Shown here: positions 20,107 through 29,190 of the stretch, piece by piece
Layout: each line of letters opens with the position of its first letter
Position numbering within the stretch: position 1 is the stretch's first letter
DNA from: Acidimicrobiales bacterium
Lineage (GTDB): Bacteria; Actinomycetota; Acidimicrobiia; Acidimicrobiales; JAVJTC01
Direction of reading: 5' to 3'
DNA length: 64,000 nucleotides
Assembly: GCA_040219085.1 (NCBI GenBank)
Contig: JAVJTC010000028.1
Location: 59,366 to 123,365, forward strand
The notes under the pieces: generated by a model
What the model was told of the DNA's origin: nothing
Databases searched by the model: none
The model's input: the letters and a program-made list of their open reading frames with translations, nothing else
Made by a program: the position numbers and the translations under genes

Positions 20107-20874
20107 TCAGCCGATGCGACGGGGGAGTCCGACTCTCACGTCGACGCCGGGGGAGTAGAGCACGTGGGGAGGCGAGGCCGGTGCGGGCAGCCCCGCGGCT
20201 TCGACAAGCGTCTGGTCGAGGTGGAGAACCTCCGCCCGGTGGAGAGGCCAGCGGGGGTGGTCGACGGGTGCGTGGCGCAGCGTGCGGCGGGTTCCGGCGA
20301 CGAGCCCCCAGCGGGCGGTGAGCCACCGGTCGAGGTCGGTCTCCCGGTCGGCGGCGATCGGGTCGGTGGGGAGGATCGTCATGTCCAGGCGTGCGGCCGA
20401 CCGGTGAGGCCGGCGGCGCCGCGAGACGTATCGCCGGCGCTCTCCGTCTGTCTCGTAGCGGGCCGCCGCCCAGCAGTACGGCAGATCGTAGGCCAGACGT
20501 GCGATTCCGACCGGAACGGACCGGGGAATGTCGAGTGAGAAGAACCAGACCGCCCGACGTCCCGTGGCGTCGATCACGTAGGTCCGCACGTTGATCTCCG
20601 GGAAGGTCGACACCCATGGAATGGCCGGGGTTCCCGGTACGCGGATGGCGCGCATCATGAACGGGACGAGGCCGATCCACGCGCGGTCTTCGAACGTGTC
20701 GACGCGCACGCCGTCGGGGAGCAGTGCCTGGACGACGTCGGGCGGGTGATCCCAATGGAGATAGACGAGGTCGGTCCAGCTCTGGAGCATCACCGGACGG
20801 CGCACGGGGCGGGGGGTCGTCGCCGTGACGGGTTCGGGAGCGACGGTCACGGGCGTCTCCACGGCTGGTCGCAC
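20107..20874 (-). CDS. DUF2071 (YqjF-like) protein
   Basis: A 255-residue soluble protein with the DUF2071 pattern: 'QSWTDLVYLHWDHPPDVVQALLP' near the start, 'RAWIGLVPFMM', 'FPEINVRTYV' and a C-terminal 'RAEVLHLDQTLVEAAG' segment. The family resembles acetoacetate decarboxylase-like folds, but its biochemical role is not established. It lies 43 bases upstream of glgX on the same strand and may be co-transcribed with the glucan operon. It is divergent from the LLM-class oxidoreductase, with 53 bases between the starts. Confidence 0.85.
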   Translation of the reverse strand: MRPAVETPVTVAPEPVTATTPRPVRRPVMLQSWTDLVYLHWDHPPDVVQALLPDGVRVDTFEDRAWIGLVPFMMRAIRVPGTPAIPWVSTFPEINVRTYVIDATGRRAVWFFSLDIPRSVPVGIARLAYDLPYCWAAARYETDGERRRYVSRRRRPHRSAARLDMTILPTDPIAADRETDLDRWLTARWGLVAGTRRTLRHAPVDHPRWPLHRAEVLHLDQTLVEAAGLPAPASPPHVLYSPGVDVRVGLPRRIG

Positions 20875-20927
20875 GGTTGTGCCCGGTGGGTAGCGTCGAA
20901 GAGATGTCCCGCGGTCAGGAGATTCAC

Positions 20928-21680
20928 ATGAAGGTCGGTATCCAACTCCAACCCCAGGCGACGACGATGGCCCGCATGCGGTCCGCGGCGAAGGCCGCCG
21001 ACGAGATGGGCGTCGACTCGATCTGGACCTGGGACCACTTCTACCCGCTGTTCGGAGATCCCGACGCCTCGCATTTCGAGGGCTGGATGACCCTTGCGGC
21101 GTTCGGCGCCGACACGTCGCGAGCGAAGATAGGGATGCTCGTGACCGGCAACACCTATCGCAACCCCGAACTCCTCGCCGACATGGCCCGGACCCTCGAC
21201 CACATCACGGGTGGACGGGCCTACCTCGGGGTCGGTGCAGGGTGGTTCGAGCGTGACTACACCGAGTACGGATACGAGTTCGGAACAGCCCGCAGTCGCC
21301 TCATGGAACTGGAGTCCGCGCTGGAGCGCATGACGGCGCGGATCTCGTCGCTCAACCCCCAGCCCGTCGGGGACCTGCCGATTCTCATCGGCGGTGGCGG
21401 GGAGAAGATCACCCTGCGGCTCGTCGCAACCTACGCGAACGCGTGGAACACGTTCGGTCCGCCGGAGAACTTCGCGGCGAAGTCCGCAGTCCTCGACCGC
21501 TGGTGCGCCGAGGTCGGCCGGGACTCGGCCGAGATCGAGCGGACGGTCGCCCTCTCCGCCGACGACGACCATCCCGTGGAGGCCTACCTCGAGGCCGGAG
21601 CAACCCACTTCATCGTGATGAAGTCCGACCCGTTCGACTTCACGAAGGTCGAGGAACTCCTGGCGTTCCGCGACGCCTGA
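20928..21680 (+). CDS. LLM-class (luciferase-like) F420-type oxidoreductase
   Basis: A 250-residue TIM-barrel oxidoreductase of the luciferase-like family. Landmarks are 'KVGIQLQPQ' at the first strand, 'DSIWTWDHFYPL' near 31, 'GMLVTGNTYRNPELLADMARTLDHITGGR' across the middle, 'LGVGAGWFERDYTEYG' near 102 and the phosphate-binding 'PILIGGGGEK' near 153. These features fit F420-dependent rather than FMN-only members, but the cofactor is inferred and the substrate unknown. The ATG at 20928 has an AGGAG site 6 bases upstream; an earlier in-frame start at 20877 lacks one. The barrel is short for the family, with little C-terminal extension. Confidence 0.88.
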   Translation: MKVGIQLQPQATTMARMRSAAKAADEMGVDSIWTWDHFYPLFGDPDASHFEGWMTLAAFGADTSRAKIGMLVTGNTYRNPELLADMARTLDHITGGRAYLGVGAGWFERDYTEYGYEFGTARSRLMELESALERMTARISSLNPQPVGDLPILIGGGGEKITLRLVATYANAWNTFGPPENFAAKSAVLDRWCAEVGRDSAEIERTVALSADDDHPVEAYLEAGATHFIVMKSDPFDFTKVEELLAFRDA

Positions 21681-21686
21681 GCGGGT

Positions 21687-21712
21687 ACCGCCGCGGCGAG
21701 CCGCTGGGCGGT
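21687..21712. terminator. Strong bidirectional hairpin between convergent genes
   Basis: ACCGCC–GCGGC (21687–21697) pairs with GCCGC–(TG bulge)–GGCGGT (21700–21712), giving 11 base pairs around a two-base loop region. It sits in the 40-base gap between the LLM oxidoreductase stop and the convergent small membrane-protein gene. Confidence 0.55.
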
Positions 21713-21720
21713 GCAGCATG

Positions 21721-21951
21721 TCACTCGCCGCTCACGAGCCGCAGCGACGGCTGGTCGTACCCGTCGACGGTCGGTCCCGGGGCGGTCACGGTCTCGTCGG
21801 TCTCGTGGGTGTCGTGGACCGCTTCGACCGTCTCGTCGGGTGACTCGGGTTCGTTGATGTGCTGGAACCGCATGTAGCCGATGACGAGGGTGGCCCAGGT
21901 CGTGAGGGCGAACAGGCCCACGCCGATTGCGAAGATCAGGGTCGTGCTCAC
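21721..21951 (-). CDS. Small membrane protein (76 aa), function unknown
   Basis: A 76-residue protein with one N-terminal membrane helix (about residues 4–27, 'LIFAIGVGLFALTTWATLVIGY') and an acidic, Thr/Glu-rich hydrophilic tail. I do not recognise the family. The GTG start at 21951 overlaps the preceding gene's stop by 4 bases (GTGA), and a GGAGG site lies 4 bases upstream, which supports real, coupled translation. The predicted topology is a single-pass protein, probably with a cytosolic tail. Confidence 0.6.
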   Translation of the reverse strand: MSTTLIFAIGVGLFALTTWATLVIGYMRFQHINEPESPDETVEAVHDTHETDETVTAPGPTVDGYDQPSLRLVSGE

Positions 21952-22160
21952 AGGTCCTCCTCTCCGGTGAGGACGAGCGCTCCGAGGGAGTGGATCGCCG
22001 GGACCCACAGACCCACGAAGATCCCCTCCTGTTCGTTGCCCGCGAACCACAACGAGACGGAGAGTACGAGCGCGACGAAGCCGGCTGCCATGAAGGCGAT
22101 TTTCGCCTTGTGGAAAGTGCTCAGCCGGGGAAGTCGCGATGCTTTCTGACGAGTCAGCAT
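21948..22160 (-). CDS. Small membrane protein (70 aa), function unknown
   Basis: A 70-residue protein with a basic N-terminus, a first helix about 19–40 ('KIAFMAAGFVALVLSVSLWF') and a second hydrophobic segment about 45–64 containing 'GIFVGLWVPAIHSLG'. I believe that segment recurs in small uncharacterised bacterial membrane proteins, but I cannot name a family. It is the first gene of a two-gene unit with the 76-residue protein, and 123 bases separate it from the upstream VOC gene on the same strand. Confidence 0.6.
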   Translation of the reverse strand: MLTRQKASRLPRLSTFHKAKIAFMAAGFVALVLSVSLWFAGNEQEGIFVGLWVPAIHSLGALVLTGEEDL

Positions 22161-22283
22161 CGGTATGCCTTTCAGTGGCTGGCTTCACCGGCTTCTACGT
22201 CGGCGGCACCCCTGTCGGATGCGTGGGGCCTCTGAGGCGATCCGCCAATGCTCCACGGCGTCGGCGGTGTGGGCCGTTCGGCC

Positions 22284-22856
22284 TCAGTCGGTCACGATGT
22301 CGTCGACCAGGTGCGTGCGCGGCGTCGAGGTGAGCTCGCCGTCGGTGATCAGTTCCCGCACGGCGGCGACCGGCTCGGCGTCGTGGAACCGGCCGGGAGC
22401 CTCGTAGTCGTCGGGACCGATGTCGGTGGTCCAACACGAGGCTTCGAGAGCGATGCCGCTCGGGTCCGAGAAGTAGACGGACCGAATGAAGCCGTGGTCA
22501 ACGACCTCGGTCACCTCGCAGTCGTGGTCTATCAGGCGGGTGCGCAGAGCTTCCAGTGCATCCTCGTCGGGGAGGTTCAGGGAGAGATGGTCGAACTGGG
22601 ACGCCCGTGGGAACGGGATGCCCGCCGGCTTGGACCAGTGCTCGAGTTGGACGCCCGTGTACTCGAAGAAGGCGATGGTCTGGCCCTCGCCGACCTTGAA
22701 GAAGTAGTGCCGGAACGTGTCGGTCCCGATGGTGGCGACGAGCGGCGCGCCGAGCACCCCGTGCCAGAACCGGGTGGTGGCGTCCATGTCGTCGGTGACC
22801 AGTGCGAGGTGGTTAACGCCGCTCCAGGTCGGTCGGTCGCTCGGTGGGTTGCTCAT
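22284..22856 (-). CDS. VOC-superfamily (glyoxalase/dioxygenase-like) protein
   Basis: A 190-residue protein with paired beta-alpha-beta modules typical of the vicinal-oxygen-chelate fold: 'GVNHLALVTDDMDATTRFWHGVLG' (His as first candidate metal ligand), 'FEYTG', 'FDHLSLNLP' and 'FSDPSGIALEASCW' (Glu as last ligand). It could be a dioxygenase, glyoxalase-like isomerase or resistance protein; the substrate is not predictable. The ATG at 22856 is preceded by GAGG. About 40 C-terminal residues beyond the fold are unusual. It is divergent from the YceI-like gene, with 88 bases between starts. Confidence 0.82.
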   Translation of the reverse strand: MSNPPSDRPTWSGVNHLALVTDDMDATTRFWHGVLGAPLVATIGTDTFRHYFFKVGEGQTIAFFEYTGVQLEHWSKPAGIPFPRASQFDHLSLNLPDEDALEALRTRLIDHDCEVTEVVDHGFIRSVYFSDPSGIALEASCWTTDIGPDDYEAPGRFHDAEPVAAVRELITDGELTSTPRTHLVDDIVTD

Positions 22857-22944
22857 CGTGGGCTCCTCGAGGTTTCGGGCGTGCAGAGCGTCTCACACCG
22901 TTGCGCGGAAGGTGGAGGCGCAGCACCGACTAACTTCGCTGCCC

Positions 22945-23835
22945 ATGGACAACCCCCAGGCCCCCGTCCGTCGTCCGCTGTGGCGGCGCCGCTGGTTCCT
23001 CGTCACGACCGGCGTGTTCGTCCTCGTGGCCGTCGGGGCCGGGGTCGGCATCTGGTGGTACCTGCGCGACGACGCGCCGGACGAGGTTTCGCTCGACGCG
23101 GCCATCGAGGCGGCCGGTGGAGGCGCAGCGGACGGTGCTGCCGATGATGGCGCTGCGGATGGCGGCGCTGCAGATGACGGCCCTGAGGCTGACCCTCCGG
23201 AGGCGGACGCGACCGACGACGGGGGCGCCGGCACCGACCCGGGCGATGACGGTGGCGCTGACGGGGCCACGGACGGTGCCTCGGGAACGTGGTCGGTGGA
23301 CCTGAGTCTGGGCGACTTCGCGTTCGAAGAGGCGACGGGCAGTTTCGCCGGGTTCCGTGTCGAGGAGGAGCTCGCGGGGATCGGGTCCACCACGGCGGTC
23401 GGTCGCACCCCCGAGGTCGAGGGGTCGATCGAGATCGACGGGACCACCCTGGTCTCGGCCGAGATCGTCGCGGACATGACCGCCATCGTGACCAACGACA
23501 GCCGTCGTGACGGTGTGGTCCAGCGGACCCTCGACACCAGCGAGTTCCCGACCGCGACCTTCGTCCTGTCGGAGCCTGTCGAACTCGGCGCTGGTGCTGC
23601 CACGGGTTCGCCCGTCGCCGTCGAGGCACCCGGAACTCTGACCATCCACGGCGTGAGCCGTGAGGTCGTGATTCCGATCGAGGCGCAGTTGGTGGACGGC
23701 GACCGGATCGCCATGGTCGGTTCGATCCCCATCGTCTTCGCGGACTACGACGTCGACACGCCGTCTGCTGCGATCGTCGTGTCCCTTCAGGACGACGGGA
23801 TCATGGAGTTCCAGCTGTTGATGACGCGCAGCTGA
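22945..23835 (+). CDS. Membrane-anchored YceI-like lipocalin-type protein
   Basis: A 296-residue protein. A membrane anchor at about 18–40 follows an Arg-rich start; a low-complexity Ala/Gly/Asp linker (about 55–112) leads to a YceI-type beta-barrel (about 115–296) with the family's 'FRVEEELAGIGSTTAVGRTPEVEG', 'TAIVTNDSRRDGVVQRTLDTSEFPTATFVL' and 'LTIHGVSREVVIPIEA' segments. YceI proteins bind isoprenoid or other amphiphilic lipids outside the cytoplasm. The ATG at 22945 is the start closest to the membrane anchor; a longer reading would overlap the divergent VOC gene. Its stop lies in a short hairpin shared with the convergent META lipoprotein. Confidence 0.85.
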   Translation: MDNPQAPVRRPLWRRRWFLVTTGVFVLVAVGAGVGIWWYLRDDAPDEVSLDAAIEAAGGGAADGAADDGAADGGAADDGPEADPPEADATDDGGAGTDPGDDGGADGATDGASGTWSVDLSLGDFAFEEATGSFAGFRVEEELAGIGSTTAVGRTPEVEGSIEIDGTTLVSAEIVADMTAIVTNDSRRDGVVQRTLDTSEFPTATFVLSEPVELGAGAATGSPVAVEAPGTLTIHGVSREVVIPIEAQLVDGDRIAMVGSIPIVFADYDVDTPSAAIVVSLQDDGIMEFQLLMTRS

Positions 23836-23843
23836 CGCTCAGC
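23831..23843. terminator. Short dyad shared by two convergent stop codons
   Basis: GCTGA (23831–23835), CGC, TCAGC (23839–23843): a perfect 5-bp stem containing both stop codons of the YceI-like and META-domain genes, which are only 3 bases apart. Too short to be a convincing terminator alone. Confidence 0.3.
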
Positions 23844-24666
23844 CGGCGACGGCCCGGAACGACAGCCCGATGTTTCCGGCTGAGGTGAGGGTCAGGCGTT
23901 GTCCGTCGATCTCCGCCGTGAACCCGTCGCCGACGACCTCGATCACGTGTCCGTCCTGGCGGGCGAGCTCATCAGGGCAGTCACCGTCGGCTGCCAGTTC
24001 CGGGGTCACGATCGTGTCGCCGGACTCGAGCCAGGTACCGGTGAGCGTGCGGCACCCGGTCGATCCGGACAGGGTGCCGTCGGAGCGGAGCTCGAGCGTG
24101 GCCGGTTCACCGGCCACCGTCGACGCGGTCTCGCCGTCGATGATCGTGTCGAGGCCCCAGACCGTGTCGACGAGGTCGGCGGTCGGGACCGGCGGTAGTT
24201 CGTCGAAGCGCAGTTCGACGCCGTCGCCCACGAGGACGATGGCATCGCCGTCGTGGGCGACCGTGGTGGCCCGCATGAGCCCGCCCAGGTAGGCCTGTTC
24301 GGATGCGGTGACAGCGGGTTCGCAACCCATCGCTGTCCAACCGACCTCGCCGAGAGAGAACGAACCGTCGTCGATCGTGACGGAGCCGCCGTAGGAGTTG
24401 CACGCGGCGACGCCGCCGACCTCGCCTCCGGCGATGGTCATGGTGATCCGGTGACCCTCCACGAGTGGGACGGGCTCACCGTCCACGACGCCGGATGTCA
24501 GGTGCCATGCTCCCTCGAAGGAGCCGGTGTCGGTGCCGCCGTCCACCTCCGGGGAACCGTCACCGCCGGTTGCGACGTCGTCGTCCCCGCAGGCGCCGGC
24601 CACCAGGGCCAGTACCGCCGTCACAGCGAGAAGGATCATGGGGACGCGTCGGGTGCTCATGTCCAT
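23839..24666 (-). CDS. Lipoprotein with two META-type domains
   Basis: A 275-residue secreted lipoprotein. The signal peptide ends in 'LVAGAC' with Cys26 as lipidation site, followed by the Asp-rich '+2' region common in actinobacterial lipoproteins. Two tandem META/HslJ-like repeats follow: about 48–145, with 'GGVAACNSYGGSVTI', and about 150–255, with 'SGSTGCRTLTGTW'. HslJ-type domains are linked to outer-surface stress and novobiocin resistance in Escherichia coli; here the role is unknown. Two ATGs (24666 and 24660) are both possible and differ by two residues. It is convergent with the YceI-like gene. Confidence 0.82.
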   Translation of the reverse strand: MDMSTRRVPMILLAVTAVLALVAGACGDDDVATGGDGSPEVDGGTDTGSFEGAWHLTSGVVDGEPVPLVEGHRITMTIAGGEVGGVAACNSYGGSVTIDDGSFSLGEVGWTAMGCEPAVTASEQAYLGGLMRATTVAHDGDAIVLVGDGVELRFDELPPVPTADLVDTVWGLDTIIDGETASTVAGEPATLELRSDGTLSGSTGCRTLTGTWLESGDTIVTPELAADGDCPDELARQDGHVIEVVGDGFTAEIDGQRLTLTSAGNIGLSFRAVAG

Positions 24667-24696
24667 GGGACGCTGCGGGCAGGTGTCGGGTTCCCC

Positions 24697-25890
24697 TCAG
24701 GCCCGACCTTTCAGCATCAGGTTCCAGTAGAGCCACGGCAGGCCGTAGCGCTTCAGGTACCACATGTCGCGTCGTGGCTTCGTGGTGTCGATCACCGGGA
24801 ACGTGGGAGTGGGCTTCCCGTCGTAGTCGAACTCCGCGAGGAGGACCTTCCCCTTCGCCGTGATGAGGGGGCACGAGGAGTAACCGTGATAGGCGGCGGT
24901 CGGAGCACGCTCCTCCAGCCCGGCGAGGAGGTTCTCGACCACGACCGGCGCCTGCTTGCGGACCGCGGCGCCCGTCTTGGCGTTGGGGGTCGACGACACG
25001 TCGCCGAGCGACCACACGTCGTCGTGGCGGACATGGCGCAGGGTCTCGCGGTCCACGTCGACCCAGCCGGTGTCGTCCGCCAGCGGGCCCGCCGAGATGA
25101 ACGAGGGCGCCGACTGGTGGGGGACGGCGTGGAGCATGTCGTAGTCCAGTTCGGTGGTGGACCCGTCGTCGAGGTTCGTGATGGTCGCGCGCCGTGCATC
25201 GCCGTCGACTGCGGTCATCTCGCTGCGGGTGTGGAGCGTGATGCCGTAGTCGGCCACGACCTCACGGAGATGGACGGCGAAGTCCTCGATGCCGAAGATC
25301 TCGGGTCCGGGGACGACGAGGTGGACGTCGATGGCGTCGAGGACACCCTCGCGACGCCAGTGATCGGCAGACATGTAGGCCGCCTTCTGGGGGGCGCCCC
25401 CGCACTTGATCGGACCGGTCGGCATCGTGAACACGGCTGTGCCGCGTCGGAGGTTGCGGACGTTGTCCCAGGTGACCGGGGCGAGGTCGTAGCGGTAGTT
25501 CGAGCTCGTGCCGTTGCGGCCGATGGTCTCGGCGAGGCCGGGGGTGCGGTCGAAGTCCAGCTTCAGCCCGGGGCAGACGACGAGGGCGTCGTAGCCGACC
25601 CGGTCGCCGACGGCTGTCGTGACGACCTTGTTCTCGGGATCGATGTCGGTGGCGGCGCTGCGGAGCCATGTCACACCCCGGGGGATGACGGCGCTCTCGT
25701 CACGGCGCGTCGAACGTAGTTTGGCGGCTCCGCCGCCGACGATGGTCCACAACGGTTGGTAGTAGTGGTCTCCCGACGGCTCCACGATGGCGACGTCGGC
25801 CTGGCCGGCGCGGCCGAGGCGGGCGGCGACCGTGATCCCGGCGGTACCGCCGCCGATGACGACGATGCGGTGATGGGTGGTCGTGTTCAT
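24697..25890 (-). CDS. Sulfide:quinone oxidoreductase-like FAD flavoprotein
   Basis: A 397-residue FAD-dependent disulfide-oxidoreductase-type protein. The Rossmann motif 'VVIGGGTAGITVAARL' is at 9–24, 'PTGPIKCGGAPQKAAYM' near 160–176 (a segment typical of SQR, with a conserved Cys), and 'DVWSLGDVSSTPNAKTGAAVRKQAPVV' near 290 binds FAD. SQR oxidises sulfide to sulfane sulfur and passes electrons to quinone at the membrane. Not all three redox cysteines of type I SQR are obvious, so a type II SQR or a related quinone reductase is possible. The ATG at 25890 has AGGAG 7 bases upstream. It is divergent from the protease gene across 210 bases in which I see no further gene. Confidence 0.82.
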   Translation of the reverse strand: MNTTTHHRIVVIGGGTAGITVAARLGRAGQADVAIVEPSGDHYYQPLWTIVGGGAAKLRSTRRDESAVIPRGVTWLRSAATDIDPENKVVTTAVGDRVGYDALVVCPGLKLDFDRTPGLAETIGRNGTSSNYRYDLAPVTWDNVRNLRRGTAVFTMPTGPIKCGGAPQKAAYMSADHWRREGVLDAIDVHLVVPGPEIFGIEDFAVHLREVVADYGITLHTRSEMTAVDGDARRATITNLDDGSTTELDYDMLHAVPHQSAPSFISAGPLADDTGWVDVDRETLRHVRHDDVWSLGDVSSTPNAKTGAAVRKQAPVVVENLLAGLEERAPTAAYHGYSSCPLITAKGKVLLAEFDYDGKPTPTFPVIDTTKPRRDMWYLKRYGLPWLYWNLMLKGRA

Positions 25891-26100
25891 GGTCAACTCC
25901 TGGTCGATCCTCCAGTCTCGCGGGTGTCCGTCCCGGGGCGCAGCGCCGAAGGTCACTTCGAATCGAGATCGTCGGGCCGGTCAACAGCTCGTACGGGCCG
26001 CCGATGGATACGGGGCCGCCATCTCCCGTGCTGACAGCGGTGCGTGGGATCGTGTGTGGTATCAAGCCCCCACAGGGCCGGACAGCAACGGAGTCGAGCG

Positions 26101-28521
26101 ATGACGAACCCACCCTCGGGCCCGCCGCCCGACGATGGCTCTGAGGAGGATTCGTTCGCGCCACCGCCGGGCTGGGACCCCACCCCACCGCCCGATCTCC
26201 CGACCCCGCCATCTCCGGCGGCTGACTCAGAGCTACCTCCTCCGCCCCGGTCGGAGCCACCCCCGCAGTTTCCTCCTCCGCCACCCTCAGGCACGCCCCC
26301 CGGGGCAGCGCCGCCGCCCGCCGAGGCGCCGAGGTCGGCGGGTTCGCCAGCCGAACCGTGGCCCGCAGCACCACCTGCAGGCGGCCCACCGGGTGGCGCG
26401 CCGCCCTATGACCCGAACATCGCCCACCTGCCGCCCCAGGGTGACGACGGCGGAGGTGGAGGCGGCAACAGGCTCGCCGTGTACGCCGGGCTGGGAACGG
26501 TCGTCGCCGTGATCGTCGCGATCGTGCTTCTCGTCGTCCTGTCCGGTGACGACGGTGACGATTCCGCCACCGACGCCACGACGACGACGACCACCACCAC
26601 CGAGGCGCCGGCGACGACGACCACGACCGAAGCCGAGATGGACCGGGCGACCGTCGCGGAGACACTGATCGGTCGGACGGCCTTCATTCTCCTCGAGGAC
26701 GGCAACGGGTTCGGCTGTTCGTTCGGGTCCGGTTCGGTGGTGGACGAATCCGGCCTCATCCTCACCAACGCGCACGTCGCCTTCGACCTCGACGGGACCT
26801 GCCCCGGTGCACGGATCACCGTGGGCTTCGCTCCCGAACCGGACGTCCCGCCGGAGATCATCTACTACGCGGAACCGGTGGCAGCCGACGGCGGCCTGGA
26901 CATCGCCGTGATCCAGATCACCGGTGGCATCGACGGTTCCCCGCTCGACGAGAGCTTCGACGTCGTCACTCTCGGTGACTCCGACGACCTGTCGATCGGT
27001 TCGCCCCTGTTCATCCTCGGGTACCCCGGTATCGGGGGGGAGACCATCACTGTCACCCAGGGCCTCGTGTCGGGATTCACGACCACGCCGGAGACCGAGC
27101 GTGCCTGGATCAAGACCGACGCGTCGATCAGTGGCGGCAACAGCGGCGGATTGGCCATCGACGCCGATGGCCACCTCGTCGGCATCCCGACCCAGGCGGG
27201 ACAGGTCGACTGCCGCCGCATCGAGGACACGGACGGCAACGGCATCCTCGACGGCAACGACTCGTGCGTGCCGATCGGCGGCTTCCTGAACCAGTTGCGT
27301 CCCGTGAACCTCGCGAAGCCGCTCATCGCCGACGCGATCGCCGGTACCGGCACCATCGTCGACGTCCAGGGCTACGGCGACTTCTTCATCGGGGGCGTGA
27401 TCTTCGAGGATCTCGTCTTCTCCCTGGACCTCGACGCCGACGGTTTCCCGCTCGACATCGTCAGGTCCCTGCCGACCGACGTCGACAGCCTGTGCCTGTC
27501 CTGGTTCTTCTCGGGGATGGCCGACGGCGTCCCGTGGGACCTCGAGGTGTTCGTCGACGGGGAGTTCGACCCGTTCCTCAGCTCGACCGCGCTCACCTGG
27601 GACGGTGGTGAGTCCGGCGCCTTCTCGACCTGCGTGGGCGGGATGACCGGCGTCCGCGGTGTCGTGGACTTCCGTCTCCTCGTCGAGGGCGAGTTCGTCG
27701 TGGGCGAGGCGATCGTCATCGGTGAGTCGTCGTTGGTGGAGTTGACCCTGCTCAACGACCTCGACGTGGCGGTCTGCTACGTCAACATCTCGCCGACGGC
27801 CTCGACGGTGTGGGGTGGCGACGAACTGGGTCCCGAAGAGGTGATCCCTCCGGGCGGCGTGCGGTCCTTCTCCGTCCCGTTCACCGACATCGACGTCCAG
27901 GCACTCGACTGCGGTTTCGGCCCGCTCGGGTTCGGCCAGTACTTCGGGGCTGACGGCGACAGGGTGACGATGTCGGTCCAGGAGGGGGGCATCTTCGTCG
28001 TCGAATCCCGTCCGGGTTCCGACCCGGCCGCCCTCCAGCTGACGCCGCAGGACCTCCCCGGCGACGCGACACTCCAACCGGAGTTCGGTGTAGAGGGGGT
28101 CGTCATGGACTTCGGGGCGGCGTTCCTGAGCTGCGGCCCGGACACGGCCGTGGACTACGAGGTCGAGATCGTGCAGTATCTCGTCCCCAGCCTGGGCGTC
28201 GTTATCGGCTCCCAGGTGGCGGTCGCACCGTCGAGCGACGCCGCCGTGGCCACGACGGAGTTGCTGGAGCGGATACCGCTCATCTGTCCCAGCTTCGAGG
28301 ACCCCGCTCTCGGCGTAGTGGACGTTGTCGGGGTGGCGACGTTGCCCAGCGCCGAGCCCGGTGACGTCGGTCTCCGCTTCGACCACGCAAGCGGAACCAT
28401 CGTGATCTGGGTCGCCCGTGAAGGTGCTGTGCTGCGCAGCATCCTCATCGCCACACCGGGTGACCCCTCTTCCGCCTTCGACATCGCTGACGCCGAGTTC
28501 GCCGAGTTCCACGGTTTCTGA
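26101..28521 (+). CDS. Membrane-anchored trypsin-like serine protease with long C-terminal extension
   Basis: An 806-residue protein: a Pro-rich cytosolic region (1–120), one membrane helix (125–147), a Thr-rich stalk (160–176), then an extracytoplasmic trypsin-like (HtrA/S1C-type) domain with His225 in 'LTNAHV', Asp267 in 'LDIAV' and Ser348 in 'SGGNSGG'. Directly after the catalytic Ser domain core is a calcium-loop-like insertion, residues 376–387 (D-x-D-x-N-x-x-x-D). About 400 further residues are beta-rich, contain scattered Cys pairs, and match no domain I can name. There is no PDZ domain. It probably cleaves envelope proteins. The ATG at 26101 is favoured because the Pro-rich region starts there. 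The stop lies 16 bases before ureA; co-transcription with urease is possible but a functional link is not evident. Confidence 0.85.
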   Translation: MTNPPSGPPPDDGSEEDSFAPPPGWDPTPPPDLPTPPSPAADSELPPPPRSEPPPQFPPPPPSGTPPGAAPPPAEAPRSAGSPAEPWPAAPPAGGPPGGAPPYDPNIAHLPPQGDDGGGGGGNRLAVYAGLGTVVAVIVAIVLLVVLSGDDGDDSATDATTTTTTTTEAPATTTTTEAEMDRATVAETLIGRTAFILLEDGNGFGCSFGSGSVVDESGLILTNAHVAFDLDGTCPGARITVGFAPEPDVPPEIIYYAEPVAADGGLDIAVIQITGGIDGSPLDESFDVVTLGDSDDLSIGSPLFILGYPGIGGETITVTQGLVSGFTTTPETERAWIKTDASISGGNSGGLAIDADGHLVGIPTQAGQVDCRRIEDTDGNGILDGNDSCVPIGGFLNQLRPVNLAKPLIADAIAGTGTIVDVQGYGDFFIGGVIFEDLVFSLDLDADGFPLDIVRSLPTDVDSLCLSWFFSGMADGVPWDLEVFVDGEFDPFLSSTALTWDGGESGAFSTCVGGMTGVRGVVDFRLLVEGEFVVGEAIVIGESSLVELTLLNDLDVAVCYVNISPTASTVWGGDELGPEEVIPPGGVRSFSVPFTDIDVQALDCGFGPLGFGQYFGADGDRVTMSVQEGGIFVVESRPGSDPAALQLTPQDLPGDATLQPEFGVEGVVMDFGAAFLSCGPDTAVDYEVEIVQYLVPSLGVVIGSQVAVAPSSDAAVATTELLERIPLICPSFEDPALGVVDVVGVATLPSAEPGDVGLRFDHASGTIVIWVAREGAVLRSILIATPGDPSSAFDIADAEFAEFHGF

Positions 28522-28537
28522 CCCCCCGGAGGATGCG

Positions 28538-28840
28538 GTGCACCTGACCCCCCACGAACAGGAACGACTCCTCGTCCACGTCGCGGCGGATGTCGCGCAG
28601 CGTCGCCGCGATCGCGGTCTCGTGCTCAACCACCCCGAGGCCGTGGCCATCCTCACGGCGTGGGTACTCGAGGGCGCGCGCGACGGTCGCCGGGTGGCAG
28701 ACCTGATGGACGCCGGGACCCGCGTCCTGACCCGCGCCGACGTCATGGAGGGCGTCCCCGAGATGATCGACGAGATCCAGGTCGAGGCCACCTTCCCGGA
28801 CGGCACGAAGCTCGTCACGCTGCACGAGCCGATCCGATGA
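28538..28840 (+). CDS. ureA: Urease subunit gamma
   Basis: UreA, 100 residues, the usual length. It is part of the (UreABC)3 nickel enzyme that hydrolyses urea to ammonia and carbamate. Family sequence '[25 protein letters not shown]', '[22 protein letters not shown]' and '[27 protein letters not shown]' is intact. The GTG start at 28538 has a GGAGG ribosome site 5 bases upstream. The stop overlaps the ureB start (ATGA). It is the first gene of ureABCFGD. Confidence 0.97.
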   Translation: MHLTPHEQERLLVHVAADVAQRRRDRGLVLNHPEAVAILTAWVLEGARDGRRVADLMDAGTRVLTRADVMEGVPEMIDEIQVEATFPDGTKLVTLHEPIR

Positions 28841-29190
28841 TCCCCGGCGAGATCACCGGTCCCGACGATCCCGTGGTCGTCAACGTCGGGCGTGACGCCG
28901 TGAGCGTGGACGTCGAGAACACCGGCGACCGACCCGTGCAGGTCGGGTCACACTTCCACTTCGCCGAGGCGAACCACGCGCTGAGCTTCGACCGGGCCGC
29001 CGCCCGGGGCTTTCGGCTCGACATCCCGGCGGGCACCGCGGTGCGCTTCGAGCCGGGCATCCCCCAGCGCGTGGATCTCGTCGCACTCGCCGGCCGGCGG
29101 GTCGTGCGGGGCCTGCGGGGCGAGGTGGGGGGCGCGCTCGACGTGGCCCCCGGGTCGGACGTACACGACACCGACGGAGGCGACCGCTGA
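28837..29190 (+). CDS. ureB: Urease subunit beta
   Basis: UreB, 117 residues; forms the structural beta subunit between UreA and UreC. The family core '[22 protein letters not shown]', '[15 protein letters not shown]' and '[11 protein letters not shown]' is present. The start overlaps the ureA stop by 4 bases; the stop shares one base with the ureC start (TGATG), so the three structural subunits are translationally coupled. Confidence 0.97.
   Translation: MIPGEITGPDDPVVVNVGRDAVSVDVENTGDRPVQVGSHFHFAEANHALSFDRAAARGFRLDIPAGTAVRFEPGIPQRVDLVALAGRRVVRGLRGEVGGALDVAPGSDVHDTDGGDR

Noticed and set aside
26287..28818. An 843-codon minus-strand frame opposite the protease gene
   Set aside because: Low-complexity Arg/Gly/Val sequence without motifs; the plus strand encodes a clear protease and UreA.
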